From: Halictus rubicundus | Lineage: Eukaryota > Arthropoda > Insecta > Hymenoptera > Halictidae | Direction: 5' to 3' | DNA length: 64,000 nucleotides | NCBI RefSeq assembly: GCF_050948215.1 | Contig: NW_027488822.1 | Location: 62,001-126,000 of the forward strand | Shown here: one piece after another, positions 24,182 through 40,600 of the stretch | How positions within the stretch are numbered: the stretch's first letter is position 1 | Layout: each line of letters opens with the position of its first letter | Notes under the pieces: generated by a model | The model's input: only the letters and a program-made list of their open reading frames with translations | The model's database searches: none | Told to the model about the DNA's origin: nothing | Made by a program: the position numbers and the translations under genes

Positions 24182-27100
24182 GAGCATAGGATAGACGATA
24201 GGATAGGATAGAGGATAGGATAGGATAGAGGATAGGATAGGATACAGGAGAGGATAGGATTTAGGATAGGATAGGATAGAGGATAGGATAGGATAGAGGA
24301 TAGGATAGGATAGAGGATAGGATAGACGATAGGATAGGATAGATGATAGGATAGACGATAGGATAGGATGGAGGATAGGATAGGATAGAGGATAGGATAA
24401 GATAGAAGATAGGATAGGATAGGATAGAGGATAGGATAGGATAGAGGATAGGATAGGATAGAGGATAGGATAGGATAGAGGATAGGATAGGATAGAGGAT
24501 AGGATAAACGATAGGATAGGATAGAGGATAGGATAGGATAGAGGATAGGATAGGATAGAAAATAGGATAGGGGATTTGATAGGATAGAAGATAGGATAGA
24601 ATAGTGGATCGGATAGGATAGAAGATAGGATAGGATAGAGGAAAGGATAGGATAGAGGATAGGATAGGATAGAGGATAGGATAGGATGGAGGATAGGATA
24701 GGATAGAGGATACAGGATAGGATAGGATACAGGAAAGGATAGGATTGAGGATAGGATTGGAAAGAGGATAGGATAGGATAGAGGATAGGATAGGACAGAG
24801 GATAGGACAGGATAGACGATAGGATAGGATAGAGGATAGGATAGGATAGAGGATAGGATAGGATAGAGGATTGGATACAGGATAGGATAGGATAGAGGAT
24901 ATTATAAGATAGAGGATATGATTGGATAGAGGATAGGATAGGACAGAGGATTTTATAGGATAGAGGATAGAGGATAGGATAGGATACAGGAAAGGATAGG
25001 ATAGAGGATAGGATACACGATAGGATAGGATAGAGGATAGGATAGGACAGAGGATTGGATAGGATAGAGGATAGAGGATAGGATAGGATACAGGAAAGGA
25101 TAGGATTGAGGATAGGATTGGATAGAGGATAGGATAGAGGATTGGGTAGGATAGGATACAGGATAGGTTAGGATAGAGGATAGGATAGAGGATAGGATAG
25201 AGGATAGGAAAGGATAGAGGATAGGATAGGATAGAGGATAGGATAGAGGATAGGATAGGATAGAGGATAATACAGGATAGACGATAGGATAGGATAGAGG
25301 ATAGGATAGGATAGAGGATAGAATAGGATAGAGGATTGGATAGAGGATAGGATAGGATAGAGGATAGGATAGGGGATTTGATAGGATAGAGGATAGGATA
25401 GGATAGAGGATAGGATAGACGATAGGATAGGATAGAGGATAGGATAGGATAGAGGATAGGATAGGATAGAGGATAGGATAGGATACAGGAGAGGATAGGA
25501 TAGAGGATAGGATAGGATAGAGGATAGGATAGGATAGAGGATAGGATAGGATAGAGGATAGGATAGACGATAGGATAGGATAGAGGATAGGATAGACGAT
25601 AGGATAGGATAGAGGATAGGATAGGATAGAGGATAGGATAAGATAGAAGATAGGATAGGGGATTTGATAGGATAGAGGATCGGATAGGATAGAAGATAGG
25701 ATAGGATAGAGGATAGGATAGGATAGAGGATAGGATAGAGGATAGGATGGGATAGAGGATAGGATAGGATAGAGGACAGGATAGGATAGAGGAATGGATA
25801 GGATACAGGAAAGGATAGGATTGAGGATAGATGATAGGATAGGATAGAGGATAGGATATTATAGAGGATAGGATAGAGGATAGGATGGGATAGAGGATAG
25901 GATAGGATAGAAGATAGGATAGGATAGAGGATAGGATAGGATAGTGGATAGGATAGGATAGAGGATAGGATAGAATAGAGGATAGGATAGAGGATAGGAT
26001 AGGATAGAGGATAGGATAGGATAGAGGATAGGATAGGGTAGAGGATAGGATAGGATAGAGGATAGAGTAGGATGGAGGATAGGATAGGACAGAGGATAGG
26101 ATAGGGGATTTGATAGGATAGAGGATAGGATACACGATAGGATAGGATAGAGGATAGGATAGGACAGAGGATTGGATAGGATAGAGGATAGAGGATAGGA
26201 TAGGATACAGGAGAGGAGAGGATTGAGGATAGGATTGGATAGAGGATAGGATAGGATAGAGGATAGGATAGGATAGAGGATAGGATAGACGATAGGATAG
26301 GATAGAGGATAGGATAGACGATAGGATAGGATAGAGGATAGGATAGGATAGAGGATAGGATAAGATAGAAGATAGGATAGGGGATTTGATAGGATAGAGG
26401 ATCGGATAGGATAGAAGATAGGATAGGATAGAGGATAGGATAGGATAGAGGATAGGATAGAGGATAGGATGGGATAGAGGATAGGATAGGATAGAGGACA
26501 GGATAGGATAGAGGAATGGATAGGATACAGGAAAGGATAGGATTGAGGATAGATGATAGGATAGGATAGAGGATAGGATATTATAGAGGATAGGATAGAG
26601 GATAGGATGGGATAGAGGATAGGATAGGATAGAAGATAGGATAGGATAGAGGATAGGATAGGATAGAGAATAGGATAGGATAGAGGATAGGATAGAGAAT
26701 AGGATCGGATAGACGATATTATAGGATAGAGTGTACGATATTATAGAGGATAGGATAGGATAGAGGATAGAATAGAGGATAGGATAGGATAGAGGATTGG
26801 ATACGATAGAGGATAGAGGATAGGATAGGATAGAGGATAGGATAGGGGATTTGATAGGATAGAGGATAGGATAGGATAGAGGATAGGATAGGATAGTGGA
26901 TAGGATAGGATAGAGGATAGGATAGAATAGAGGATAGGATAGAGGATAGGATAGGATAGAGGATAGGATAGGATAGAGGATAGGATAGGGTAGAGGATAG
27001 GATAGGATAGAGGATAGGATAGAATGGAGGATAGGATAGGATAGAGGATAGGATAGGACAGAGGATAGGATAGGGGATTTGATAGGATAGAGGATAGGAT

Positions 27101-29180
27101 AGGATAGAGGATAGGATACACGATAGGATGGGATAGAGGATAGGATAGGACAGAGGATTGGATAGGATAGAGGATAGAGGATAGGATAGGATACAGAAAA
27201 GGATAGGATTGAGGATAGGATTGGATAGAGGATAGGATAGGGGATTGGATAGGATAGGATACAGGATAGGCTAGGATAGAGGATAGGATAGAGGATAGGA
27301 TAGAGGATAGGAAAGATAGAGGATAGGATAGGATAGAGGATAGGATAGGATAGAGGATAGGATAGGATAGAGGATATGATAGGTTAGAGGATACGATAGG
27401 ATAGAGGATACAGGATAGGATAGAGGATACAGGATAGGATAGGATACAGGAAAGGATAGGATTGAGGATAGGATTGGATAGGGGATATAATAGGATAGAG
27501 GATAGGATAGACGATAGGATAGGATAGAGGATAGGGTAGGATAGAGGATAGGACAGGACAGAGGATAGGATAGGGGATTTGACAGGATAGAGGATAGGAT
27601 AGGACAGAGGATAGGATAGGATAGAGGATAGGATAGGACAGAGGATAGGATAGGGGATTTGATACGATAGAGGATAGGATAGGACAGAGGATTGGATAGG
27701 ATAGGGGATAGAGGATAGGATAGGATACAGGAAAGGATAGGATTGAGGATAGGATTGGATAGAGGATAGGATAGGATACAGGATAGGCTAGGATAGAGGA
27801 TAGGATAGAGGATAGGATAGAGGATAGGAAAGGATAGAGGATAGGATAGGATAGAGGATAGGATACGATAGAGGATAGGATAGGATAGAGGATATGATAG
27901 GGTAGAGGATACGATAGGATAGAGGTTACAGGATAGGATAGGATACAGGAAAGGATAGGATTGAGGATAGGATTGGATAGGGGATATAATAGGATAGAGG
28001 ATAAGATAGACGATAGGATAGGATAGAGGATAGGATAGGATAGAGGATAGGATAGGACAGAGGATAGGATAGGGGATTTGATAGGATAGAGGATAGGATA
28101 GGACAGAGGATAGGATAGGATAGAGGATAGGATAGGACAGAGGATAGGATAGGGGATTTGATAGGATAGAGGATAGGATAGGACAGAGGATTGGATAGGA
28201 TAGAGGATAGAGGATAGGATAGGATACAGGAAAGGATAGGATTGAGGATAGGATTGGATAGAGGATAGGATAGGGGATTGGATAGGATAGGGTACAGGAT
28301 AGGCTAGGATAGAGGATAGGATAGAGGATAGGATAGAGGATAGGAAAGGATAGAGGATAGGATAGGATAGAGGATAGGATAGGATAGAGGATTGGATAGG
28401 ATAGAGGATATGATAGGGTAGAGGATACGATCGGATAGAGGATACAGGATAGGATAGGATACAGGAAAGGATAGGATTGAGGATAGGATTGGATAGGGGA
28501 TAGGATAGGATAGAGGATAGGATAGGACAAAGGATAGGATAGGGGAATTGATAGGATAGAGGATACGATACACGATAGGATAGGATAGAGGATAGGATAG
28601 GACAGAGGATTGGATAGGATAGAGGATAGAGGATAGGATAGGATACAGGAAAGGATAGGATTGAGGATAGGATTGGATAGAGGATAGGATAGGGGATTGG
28701 ATTGGATAGGATAGAGGATAGGCTAGGATAGAGGATAGGATAGAGGATAGGATAGGATAGAGGATTGGATAGGATAGAGGATAGAATAGGATAGAGGATA
28801 TGATAGGGTAGAGAGGATACGATAGGATAGAGGATACAGGATAGGATAGGATACAGGAAAGGATAGGATTGAGGATAGGATTGGATAGGGGATAGGATAG
28901 GATAGAGGATAGGATAGAGGATAGGATAGAGGATAGGATAGGACAGAGGATAGGATAGGGGATTTGATAGGATAGAGGATAGGATAGGACAGAGGATAGG
29001 ATAGGATAGAGGATAGGATAGAGGATAGGATAGGATAGAGGATAATACAGGATAGACGATAGGATAGGATAGAGGATAGGATAGGATAGAGGATAGAATA
29101 GGATAGAGGATTGGATGGAGGATAGGATAGGATAGAGGATAGGTTAGGGGATTTGATAGGATAGAGGATAGGATAGGATA
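24182..29180 (+). repeat. ~5.0-kb higher-order repeat, copy A1
   Basis: Starts at the marker GAGCATAGGATAGACG (24182), which next occurs at 29181. Internal markers are shared with A2 at offsets of 4982 to 4999 bp. It carries a local deletion relative to A2 near 27770. The left part also matches 9.6-12.6 kb with an offset near 14.1 kb. Confidence 0.75.
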
Positions 29181-32100
29181 GAGCATAGGATAGACGATAG
29201 GATAGGATAGAGGATAGGATAGGATAGAGGATAGGATAGGATAGAGGATAGGATAGGATAGAGGATAGGATAGGATACAGGAGAGGATAGGATAGAGGAT
29301 AGGATAGGATAGAGGATAGGATAGGATAGAGGATAGGATAGGATAGAGGATAGGATAGACGATAGGATAGGATAGATGATAGGATAGACGATAGGATAGG
29401 ATGGAGGATAGGATAGGATAGAGGATAGGATAAGATAGAAGATAGGATAGGATAGGATAGAGGATAGGATAGGATAGAGGATAGGATAGGATAGAGGATA
29501 GGATAAACGATAGGATAGGATAGAGGATAGGATAGGATAGAGGATAGGATAGGATAGAAAATAGGATAGGGGATTTGATAGGATAGAAGATAGGATAGAA
29601 TAGTGGATCGGATAGGATAGAAGATAGGATAGGATAGAGGAAAGGATAGGATAGAGGATAGGATAGGATAGAGGATAGGATAGGATGGAGGATAGGATAG
29701 GATAGAGGATACAGGATAGGATAGGATACAGGAAAGGATAGGATTGAGGATAGGATTGGAAAGAGGATAGGATAGGATAGAGGATAGGATAGGACAGAGG
29801 ATAGGACAGGATAGACGATAGGATAGGATAGAGGATAGGATAGGATAGAGGATAGGATAGGATAGAGGATTGGATACAGGATAGGATAGGATAGAGGATA
29901 TTATAAGATAGAGGATATGATTGGATAGAGGATAGGATAGGACAGAGGATTTTATAGGATAGAGGATAGAGGATAGGATAGGATACAGGAAAGGATAGGA
30001 TAGAGGATAGGATACACGATAGGATAGGATACAGGATAGGATAGGACAGAGGATTGGATAGGATAGAGGATAGAGGATAGGATAGGATACAGGAAAGGAT
30101 AGGATTGAGGATAGGATTGGATAGAGGATAGGATAGAGGATTGGGTAGGATAGGATACAGGATAGGTTAGGATAGAGGATAGGATAGAGGATAGGATAGA
30201 GGATAGGAAAGGATAGAGGATAGGATAGGATAGAGGATAGGATAGAGGATAGGATAGGATAGAGGATAATACAGGATAGACGATAGGATAGGATAGAGGA
30301 TAGGATAGGATAGAGGATAGAATAGGATAGAGGATTGGATAGAGGATAGGATAGGATAGAGGATAGGATAGGGGATTTGATAGGATAGAGGATAGGATAG
30401 GATAGAGGATAGGATAGACGATAGGATAGGATAGAGGATAGGATAGGATAGAGGATAGGATAGGATAGAGGATAGGATAGGATACAGGAGAGGATAGGAT
30501 AGAGGATAGGATAGGATAGAGGATAGGATAGGATAGAGGATAGGATAGACGATAGGATAGGATAGAGGATAGGATAGACGATAGGATAGGATAGAGGATA
30601 GGATAGGATAGAGGATAGGATAAGATAGAAGATAGGATAGGGGATTTGATAGGATAGAGGATCGGATAGGATAGAAGATAGGATAGGATAGAGGATAGGA
30701 TAGGATAGAGGATAGGATAGAGGATAGGATGGGATAGAGGATAGGATAGGATAGAGGACAGGATAGGATAGAGGAATGGATAGGATACAGGAAAGGATAG
30801 GATTGAGGATAGATGATAGGATAGGATAGAGGATAGGATATTATAGAGGATAGGATAGAGGATAGGATGGGATAGAGGATAGGATAGGATAGAAGATAGG
30901 ATAGGATAGAGGATAGGATAGGATAGTGGATAGGATAGGATAGAGGATAGGATAGAATAGAGGATAGGATAGAGGATAGGATAGGATAGAGGATAGGATA
31001 GGATAGAGGATAGGATAGGGTAGAGGATAGGATAGGATAGAGGATAGAGTAGGATGGAGGATAGGATAGGACAGAGGATAGGATAGGGGATTTGATAGGA
31101 TAGAGGATAGGATACACGATAGGATAGGATAGAGGATAGGATAGGACAGAGGATTGGATAGGATAGAGGATAGAGGATAGGATAGGATACAGGAGAGGAG
31201 AGGATTGAGGATAGGATTGGATAGAGGATAGGATAGGATAGAGGATAGGATAGGATAGAGGATAGGATAGACGATAGGATAGGATAGAGGATAGGATAGA
31301 CGATAGGATAGGATAGAGGATAGGATAGGATAGAGGATAGGATAAGATAGAAGATAGGATAGGGGATATGATAGGATAGAGGATCGGATAGGATAGAAGA
31401 TAGGATAGGATAGAGGATAGGATAGGATAGAGGATAGGATAGAGGATAGGATGGGATAGAGGATAGGATAGGATAGAGGACAGGATAGGATAGAGGAATG
31501 GATAGGATACAGGAAAGGATAGGATTGAGGATAGATGATAGGATAGGATAGAGGATAGGATATTATAGAGGATAGGATAGAGGATAGGATGGGATAGAGG
31601 ATAGGATAGGATAGAAGATAGGATAGGATAGAGGATAGGATAGGATAGAGAATAGGATAGGATAGAGGATAGGATAGAGAATAGGATCGGATAGACGATA
31701 TTATAGGATAGAGTGTACGATATTATAGAGGATAGGATAGGATAGAGGATAGAATAGAGGATAGGATAGGATAGAGGATTGGATACGATAGAGGATAGAG
31801 GATAGGATAGGATAGAGGATAGGATAGGGGATTTGATAGGATAGAGGATAGGATAGGATAGAGGATAGGATAGGATAGTGGATAGGATAGGATAGAGGAT
31901 AGGATAGAATAGAGGATAGGATAGAGGATAGGATAGGATAGAGGATAGGATAGGATAGAGGATAGGATAGGGTAGAGGATAGGATAGGATAGAGGATAGG
32001 ATAGAATGGAGGATAGGATAGGATAGAGGATAGGATAGGACAGAGGATAGGATAGGGGATTTGATAGGATAGAGGATAGGATAGGATAGAGGATAGGATA

Positions 32101-34790
32101 CACGATAGGATGGGATAGAGGATAGGATAGGACAGAGGATTGGATAGGATAGAGGATAGAGGATAGGATAGGATACAGAAAAGGATAGGATTGAGGATAG
32201 GATTGGATAGAGGATAGGATAGGGGATTGGATAGGATAGGATACAGGATAGGCTAGGATAGAGGATAGGATAGAGGATAGGATAGAGGATAGGAAAGATA
32301 GAGGATAGGATAGGATAGAGGATAGGATAGGATAGAGGATAGGATAGGATAGAGGATATGATAGGTTAGAGGATACGATAGGATAGAGGATACAGGATAG
32401 GATAGAGGATACAGGATAGGATAGGATACAGGAAAGGATAGGATTGAGGATAGGATTGGATAGGGGATATAATAGGATAGAGGATAGGATAGACGATAGG
32501 ATAGGATAGAGGATAGGGTAGGATAGAGGATAGGACAGGACAGAGGATAGGATAGGGGATTTGACAGGATAGAGGATAGGATAGGACAGAGGATAGGATA
32601 GGATAGAGGATAGGATAGGACAGAGGATAGGATAGGGGATTTGATACGATAGAGGATAGGATAGGACAGAGGATTGGATAGGATAGGGGATAGAGGATAG
32701 GATAGGATACAGGAAAGGATAGGATTGAGGATAGGATTGGATAGAGGATAGGATAGGGGATTGGATAGGATAGGATACAGGATAGGCTAGGATAGAGGAT
32801 AGGATAGAGGATAGGATAGAGGATAGGAAAGGATAGAGGATAGGATAGGATAGAGGATAGGATAGGATAGAGGATAGGATAGGATAGAGGATATGATAGG
32901 GTAGAGGATACGATAGGATAGAGGTTACAGGATAGGATAGGATACAGGAAAGGATAGGATTGAGGATAGGATTGGATAGGGGATATAATAGGATAGAGGA
33001 TAAGATAGACGATAGGATAGGATAGAGGATAGGATAGGATAGAGGATAGGATAGGACAGAGGATAGGATAGGGGATTTGATAGGATAGAGGATAGGATAG
33101 GACAGAGGATAGGATAGGATAGAGGATAGGATAGGACAGAGGATAGGATAGGGGATTTGATAGGATAGAGGATAGGATAGGACAGAGGATTGGATAGGAT
33201 AGAGGATAGAGGATAGGATAGGATACAGGAAAGGATAGGATTGAGGATAGGATTGGATAGAGGATAGGATAGGGGATTGGATAGGATAGGGTACAGGATA
33301 GGCTAGGATAGAGGATAGGATCGAGGATAGGATAGAGGATAGGAAAGGATAGAGGATAGGATAGGATAGAGGATAGGATAGGATAGAGGATTGGATAGGA
33401 TAGAGGATATGATAGGGTAGAGGATACGATCGGATAGAGGATACAGGATAGGATAGGATACAGGAAAGGATAGGATTGAGGATAGGATTGGATAGGGGAT
33501 AGGATAGGATAGAGGATAGGATAGGACAAAGGATAGGATAGGGGAATTGATAGGATAGAGGATACGATACACGATAGGATAGGATAGAGGATAGGATAGG
33601 ACAGAGGATTGGATAGGATAGAGGATAGAGGATAGGATAGGATACAGGAAAGGATAGGATTGAGGATAGGATTGGATAGAGGATAGGATAGGGGATTGGA
33701 TTGGATAGGATAGAGGATAGGCTAGGATAGAGGATAGGATAGAGGATAGGATAGGATAGAGGATTGGATAGGATAGAGGATAGAATAGGATAGAGGATAT
33801 GATAGGGTAGAGAGGATACGATAGGATAGAGGATACAGGATAGGATAGGATACAGGAAAGGATAGGATTGAGGATAGGATTGGATAGGGGATAGGATAGG
33901 ATAGAGGATAGGATAGACGATAGGATAGAGGATAGGATAGGACAGAGGATAGGATAGGGGATTTGATAGGATAGAGGATAGGATAGGACAGAGGATAGGA
34001 TAGGATAGAGGATAGGATAGGAGAGAGGATAGGATAGGGGATTTGATAGGATAGAGGATAGGATAGGACAGAGGATTGGATAGGATAGAGGAGAGAGGAT
34101 AGGATAGGATACAGGAAAGGATAGGATTGAGGATAGGATTGGATAGAGGATAGGATAGGGGATTGGATAGGATAGGATAGAGGATAGGATAGAGGATAGG
34201 ATAGAGGATAGGATAGACGATAGGATAGGATAGAGGATAGGATAGGATAGAGGATAGGATAGGATAGAGGATAGGATAGGATAGAGGATAGGATAGGATA
34301 CAGGAGAGGATAGGATAGAGGATAGGATAGGATAGGATAGAGGATAGGATAGGATAGAGGATAGGATAGACGATAGGATAGGATAGAGGATATGATAGGG
34401 TAGAGGATACGATAGGATAGAGGATACAGGATAGGATAGAATACAGGAAAGGATAGGATTGAGGATAGGATTGGATAGGGGATAGGATAGGATAGAGGAT
34501 AGGATAGGATAGTGGATAGGATAGGATAGAGGATAGGATAGGATAGAGGATAGAATAGGATAGAGGATACAGGATAGGATAGGATACAGGAAAGGATAGG
34601 ATTGAGGATAGGATTGGATAGGGGATAGGATAGGATAGAGGATAGGATAGACGATAGGATAGAGGATAGGATAGGACAGAGGATAGGATAGGGGATTTGA
34701 TAGGATAGAGGATAGGATAGGACAGAGGATAGGATAGGATAGAGGATAGGATAGGACAGAGGATTGGATAGGGTAGAGGATGGAGGATAG
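29181..34790 (+). repeat. ~5.6-kb higher-order repeat, copy A2
   Basis: Begins at the marker at 29181. It matches A3 at an offset of 8449 bp over long distances: translated stretch 30167-31117 is identical to 38616-39566 over 316 residues. The right boundary is approximate. Confidence 0.75.
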
Positions 34791-37646
34791 GATAGGATAG
34801 AGGATAGGATAAGATAGAAGATAGGATAGGGGATTTGATAGGATAGAGGATCGGATAGGATAGAAGATAGGATAGGATAGAGGATAGGATAGGATAGAGG
34901 ATAGGATAGAGGATAGGATGGGATAGAGGATAGGATAGGATAGAGGACAGGATAGGATAGAGGAATGGATAGGATACAGGAAAGGATAGGATTGAGGATA
35001 GATGATAGGATAGGATAGAGGATAGGATATTATAGAGGATAGGATAGAGGATAGGATGGGATAGAGGATAGGATAGGATAGAAGATAGGATAGGATAGAG
35101 GATAGGATAGGATAGAGAATAGGATAGGATAGAGGATAGGATAGAGAATAGGATCGGATAGACGATATTATAGGATAGAGTGTACGATATTATAGAGGAT
35201 AGGATAGGATAGAGGATAGAATAGAGGATAGGATAGGATAGAGGATTGGATACGATAGAGGATAGAGGATAGGATAGGATAGAGGATAGGATAGGGGATT
35301 TGATAGGATAGAGGATAGGATAGGATAGAGGATAGGATAGGATAGTGGATAGGATAGGATAGAGGATAGGATAGAATAGAGGATAGGATAGAGGATAGGA
35401 TAGGATAGAGGATAGGATAGGATAGAGGATAGGATAGGGTAGAGGATAGGATAGGATAGAGGATAGGATAGAATGGAGGATAGGATAGGATAGAGGATAG
35501 GATAGGACAGAGGATAGGATAGGGGATTTGATAGGATAGAGGATAGGATAGGATAGAGGATAGGATACACGATAGGATGGGATAGAGGATAGGATAGGAC
35601 AGAGGATTGGATAGGATAGAGGATAGAGGATAGGATAGGATACAGAAAAGGATAGGATTGAGGATAGGATTGGATAGAGGATAGGATAGGGGATTGGATA
35701 GGATAGGATACAGGATAGGCTAGGATAGAGGATAGGATAGAGGATAGGATAGAGGATAGGAAAGATAGAGGATAGGATAGGATAGAGGATAGGATAGGAT
35801 AGAGGATAGGATAGGATAGAGGATATGATAGGTTAGAGGATACGATAGGATAGAGGATACAGGATAGGATAGAGGATACAGGATAGGATAGGATACAGGA
35901 AAGGATAGGATTGAGGATAGGATTGGATAGGGGATATAATAGGATAGAGGATAGGATAGACGATAGGATAGGATAGAGGATAGGGTAGGATAGAGGATAG
36001 GACAGGACAGAGGATAGGATAGGGGATTTGACAGGATAGAGGATAGGATAGGACAGAGGATAGGATAGGATAGAGGATAGGATAGGACAGAGGATAGGAT
36101 AGGGGATTTGATACGATAGAGGATAGGATAGGACAGAGGATTGGATAGGATAGGGGATAGAGGATAGGATAGGATACAGGAAAGGATAGGATTGAGGATA
36201 GGATTGGATAGAGGATAGGATAGGGGATTGGATAGGATAGGATACAGGATAGGCTAGGATAGAGGATAGGATAGAGGATAGGATAGAGGATAGGAAAGGA
36301 TAGAGGATAGGATAGGATAGAGGATAGGATAGGATAGAGGATAGGATAGGATAGAGGATATGATAGGGTAGAGGATACGATAGGATAGAGGTTACAGGAT
36401 AGGATAGGATACAGGAAAGGATAGGATTGAGGATAGGATTGGATAGGGGATATAATAGGATAGAGGATAAGATAGACGATAGGATAGGATAGAGGATAGG
36501 ATAGGATAGAGGATAGGATAGGACAGAGGATAGGATAGGGGATTTGATAGGATAGAGGATAGGATAGGACAGAGGATAGGATAGGATAGAGGATAGGATA
36601 GGACAGAGGATAGGATAGGGGATTTGATAGGATAGAGGATAGGATAGGACAGAGGATTGGATAGGATAGAGGATAGAGGATAGGATAGGATACAGGAAAG
36701 GATAGGATTGAGGATAGGATTGGATAGAGGATAGGATAGGGGATTGGATAGGATAGGGTACAGGATAGGCTAGGATAGAGGATAGGATAGAGGATAGGAT
36801 AGAGGATAGGAAAGGATAGAGGATAGGATAGGATAGAGGATAGGATAGGATAGAGGATTGGATAGGATAGAGGATATGATAGGGTAGAGGATACGATCGG
36901 ATAGAGGATACAGGATAGGATAGGATACAGGAAAGGATAGGATTGAGGATAGGATTGGATAGGGGATAGGATAGGATAGAGGATAGGATAGGACAAAGGA
37001 TAGGATAGGGGAATTGATAGGATAGAGGATACGATACACGATAGGATAGGATAGAGGATAGGATAGGACAGAGGATTGGATAGGATAGAGGATAGAGGAT
37101 AGGATAGGATACAGGAAAGGATAGGATTGAGGATAGGATTGGATAGAGGATAGGATAGGGGATTGGATTGGATAGGATAGAGGATAGGCTAGGATAGAGG
37201 ATAGGATAGAGGATAGGATAGGATAGAGGATTGGATAGGATAGAGGATAGAATAGGATAGAGGATATGATAGGGTAGAGAGGATACGATAGGATAGAGGA
37301 TACAGGATAGGATAGGATACAGGAAAGGATAGGATTGAGGATAGGATTGGATAGGGGATAGGATAGGATAGAGGATAGGATAGAGGATAGGATAGAGGAT
37401 AGGATAGGACAGAGGATAGGATAGGGGATTTGATAGGATAGAGGATAGGATAGGACAGAGGATAGGATAGGATAGAGGATAGGATAGAGGATAGGATAGG
37501 ATAGAGGATAATACAGGATAGACGATAGGATAGGATAGAGGATAGGATAGGATAGAGGATAGAATAGGATAGAGGATTGGATGGAGGATAGGATAGGATA
37601 GAGGATAGGTTAGGGGATTTGATAGGATAGAGGATAGGATAGGATA
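34790..37646 (+). repeat. Partial higher-order repeat copy B
   Basis: Matches 31323-34179 at an offset of 3467 bp; translated stretches 32366-33529 and 35833-36996 differ at a single residue of 387. It lacks the left part of the A unit. Since 4982 + 3467 = 8449, B plus its neighbour accounts for the long offset between A2 and A3. Confidence 0.75.
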
Positions 37647-40600
37647 GAGCATAGGATAGACGATAGGATAGGATAGAGGATAGGATAGGATAGAGGATAG
37701 GATAGGATAGAGGATAGGATAGGATACAGGAGAGGATAGGATAGAGGATAGGATAGGATAGAGGATAGGATAGGATAGAGGATAGGATAGGATAGAGGAT
37801 AGGATAGACGATAGGATAGGATAGATGATAGGATAGACGATAGGATAGGATGGAGGATAGGATAGGATAGAGGATAGGATAAGATAGAAGATAGGATAGG
37901 ATAGGATAGAGGATAGGATAGGATAGAGGATAGGATAGGATAGAGGATAGGATAAACGATAGGATAGGATAGAGGATAGGATAGGATAGAGGATAGGATA
38001 GGATAGAAAATAGGATAGGGGATTTGATAGGATAGAAGATAGGATAGAATAGTGGATCGGATAGGATAGAAGATAGGATAGGATAGAGGAAAGGATAGGA
38101 TAGAGGATAGGATAGGATAGAGGATAGGATAGGATGGAGGATAGGATAGGATAGAGGATACAGGATAGGATAGGATACAGGAAAGGATAGGATTGAGGAT
38201 AGGATTGGAAAGAGGATAGGATAGGATAGAGGATAGGATAGGACAGAGGATAGGACAGGATAGACGATAGGATAGGATAGAGGATAGGATAGGATAGAGG
38301 ATAGGATAGGATAGAGGATTGGATACAGGATAGGATAGGATAGAGGATATTATAAGATAGAGGATATGATTGGATAGAGGATAGGATAGGACAGAGGATT
38401 TTATAGGATAGAGGATAGAGGATAGGATAGGATACAGGAAAGGATAGGATAGAGGATAGGATACACGATAGGATAGGATACAGGATAGGATAGGACAGAG
38501 GATTGGATAGGATAGAGGATAGAGGATAGGATAGGATACAGGAAAGGATAGGATTGAGGATAGGATTGGATAGAGGATAGGATAGAGGATTGGGTAGGAT
38601 AGGATACAGGATAGGTTAGGATAGAGGATAGGATAGAGGATAGGATAGAGGATAGGAAAGGATAGAGGATAGGATAGGATAGAGGATAGGATAGAGGATA
38701 GGATAGGATAGAGGATAATACAGGATAGACGATAGGATAGGATAGAGGATAGGATAGGATAGAGGATAGAATAGGATAGAGGATTGGATAGAGGATAGGA
38801 TAGGATAGAGGATAGGATAGGGGATTTGATAGGATAGAGGATAGGATAGGATAGAGGATAGGATAGACGATAGGATAGGATAGAGGATAGGATAGGATAG
38901 AGGATAGGATAGGATAGAGGATAGGATAGGATACAGGAGAGGATAGGATAGAGGATAGGATAGGATAGAGGATAGGATAGGATAGAGGATAGGATAGACG
39001 ATAGGATAGGATAGAGGATAGGATAGACGATAGGATAGGATAGAGGATAGGATAGGATAGAGGATAGGATAAGATAGAAGATAGGATAGGGGATTTGATA
39101 GGATAGAGGATCGGATAGGATAGAAGATAGGATAGGATAGAGGATAGGATAGGATAGAGGATAGGATAGAGGATAGGATGGGATAGAGGATAGGATAGGA
39201 TAGAGGACAGGATAGGATAGAGGAATGGATAGGATACAGGAAAGGATAGGATTGAGGATAGATGATAGGATAGGATAGAGGATAGGATATTATAGAGGAT
39301 AGGATAGAGGATAGGATGGGATAGAGGATAGGATAGGATAGAAGATAGGATAGGATAGAGGATAGGATAGGATAGTGGATAGGATAGGATAGAGGATAGG
39401 ATAGAATAGAGGATAGGATAGAGGATAGGATAGGATAGAGGATAGGATAGGATAGAGGATAGGATAGGGTAGAGGATAGGATAGGATAGAGGATAGAGTA
39501 GGATGGAGGATAGGATAGGACAGAGGATAGGATAGGGGATTTGATAGGATAGAGGATAGGATACACGATAGGATAGGATAGAGGATAGGATAGGACAGAG
39601 GATTGGATAGGATAGAGGATAGAGGATAGGATAGGATACAGGAGAGGAGAGGATTGAGGATAGGATTGGATAGAGGATAGGATAGGATAGAGGATAGGAT
39701 AGGATAGAGGATAGGATAGACGATAGGATAGGATAGAGGATAGGATAGACGATAGGATAGGATAGAGGATAGGATAGGATAGAGGATAGGATAAGATAGA
39801 AGATAGGATAGGGGATATGATAGGATAGAGGATCGGATAGGATAGAAGATAGGATAGGATAGAGGATAGGATAGGATAGAGGATAGGATAGAGGATAGGA
39901 TGGGATAGAGGATAGGATAGGATAGAGGACAGGATAGGATAGAGGAATGGATAGGATACAGGAAAGGATAGGATTGAGGATAGATGATAGGATAGGATAG
40001 AGGATAGGATATTATAGAGGATAGGATAGAGGATAGGATGGGATAGAGGATAGGATAGGATAGAAGATAGGATAGGATAGAGGATAGGATAGGATAGAGA
40101 ATAGGATAGGATAGAGGATAGGATAGAGAATAGGATCGGATAGACGATATTATAGGATAGAGTGTACGATATTATAGAGGATAGGATAGGATAGAGGATA
40201 GAATAGAGGATAGGATAGGATAGAGGATTGGATACGATAGAGGATAGAGGATAGGATAGGATAGAGGATAGGATAGGGGATTTGATAGGATAGAGGATAG
40301 GATAGGATAGAGGATAGGATAGGATAGTGGATAGGATAGGATAGAGGATAGGATAGAATAGAGGATAGGATAGAGGATAGGATAGGATAGAGGATAGGAT
40401 AGGATAGAGGATAGGATAGGGTAGAGGATAGGATAGGATAGAGGATAGGATAGAATGGAGGATAGGATAGGATAGAGGATAGGATAGGACAGAGGATAGG
40501 ATAGGGGATTTGATAGGATAGAGGATAGGATAGGATAGAGGATAGGATACACGATAGGATGGGATAGAGGATAGGATAGGACAGAGGATTGGATAGGATA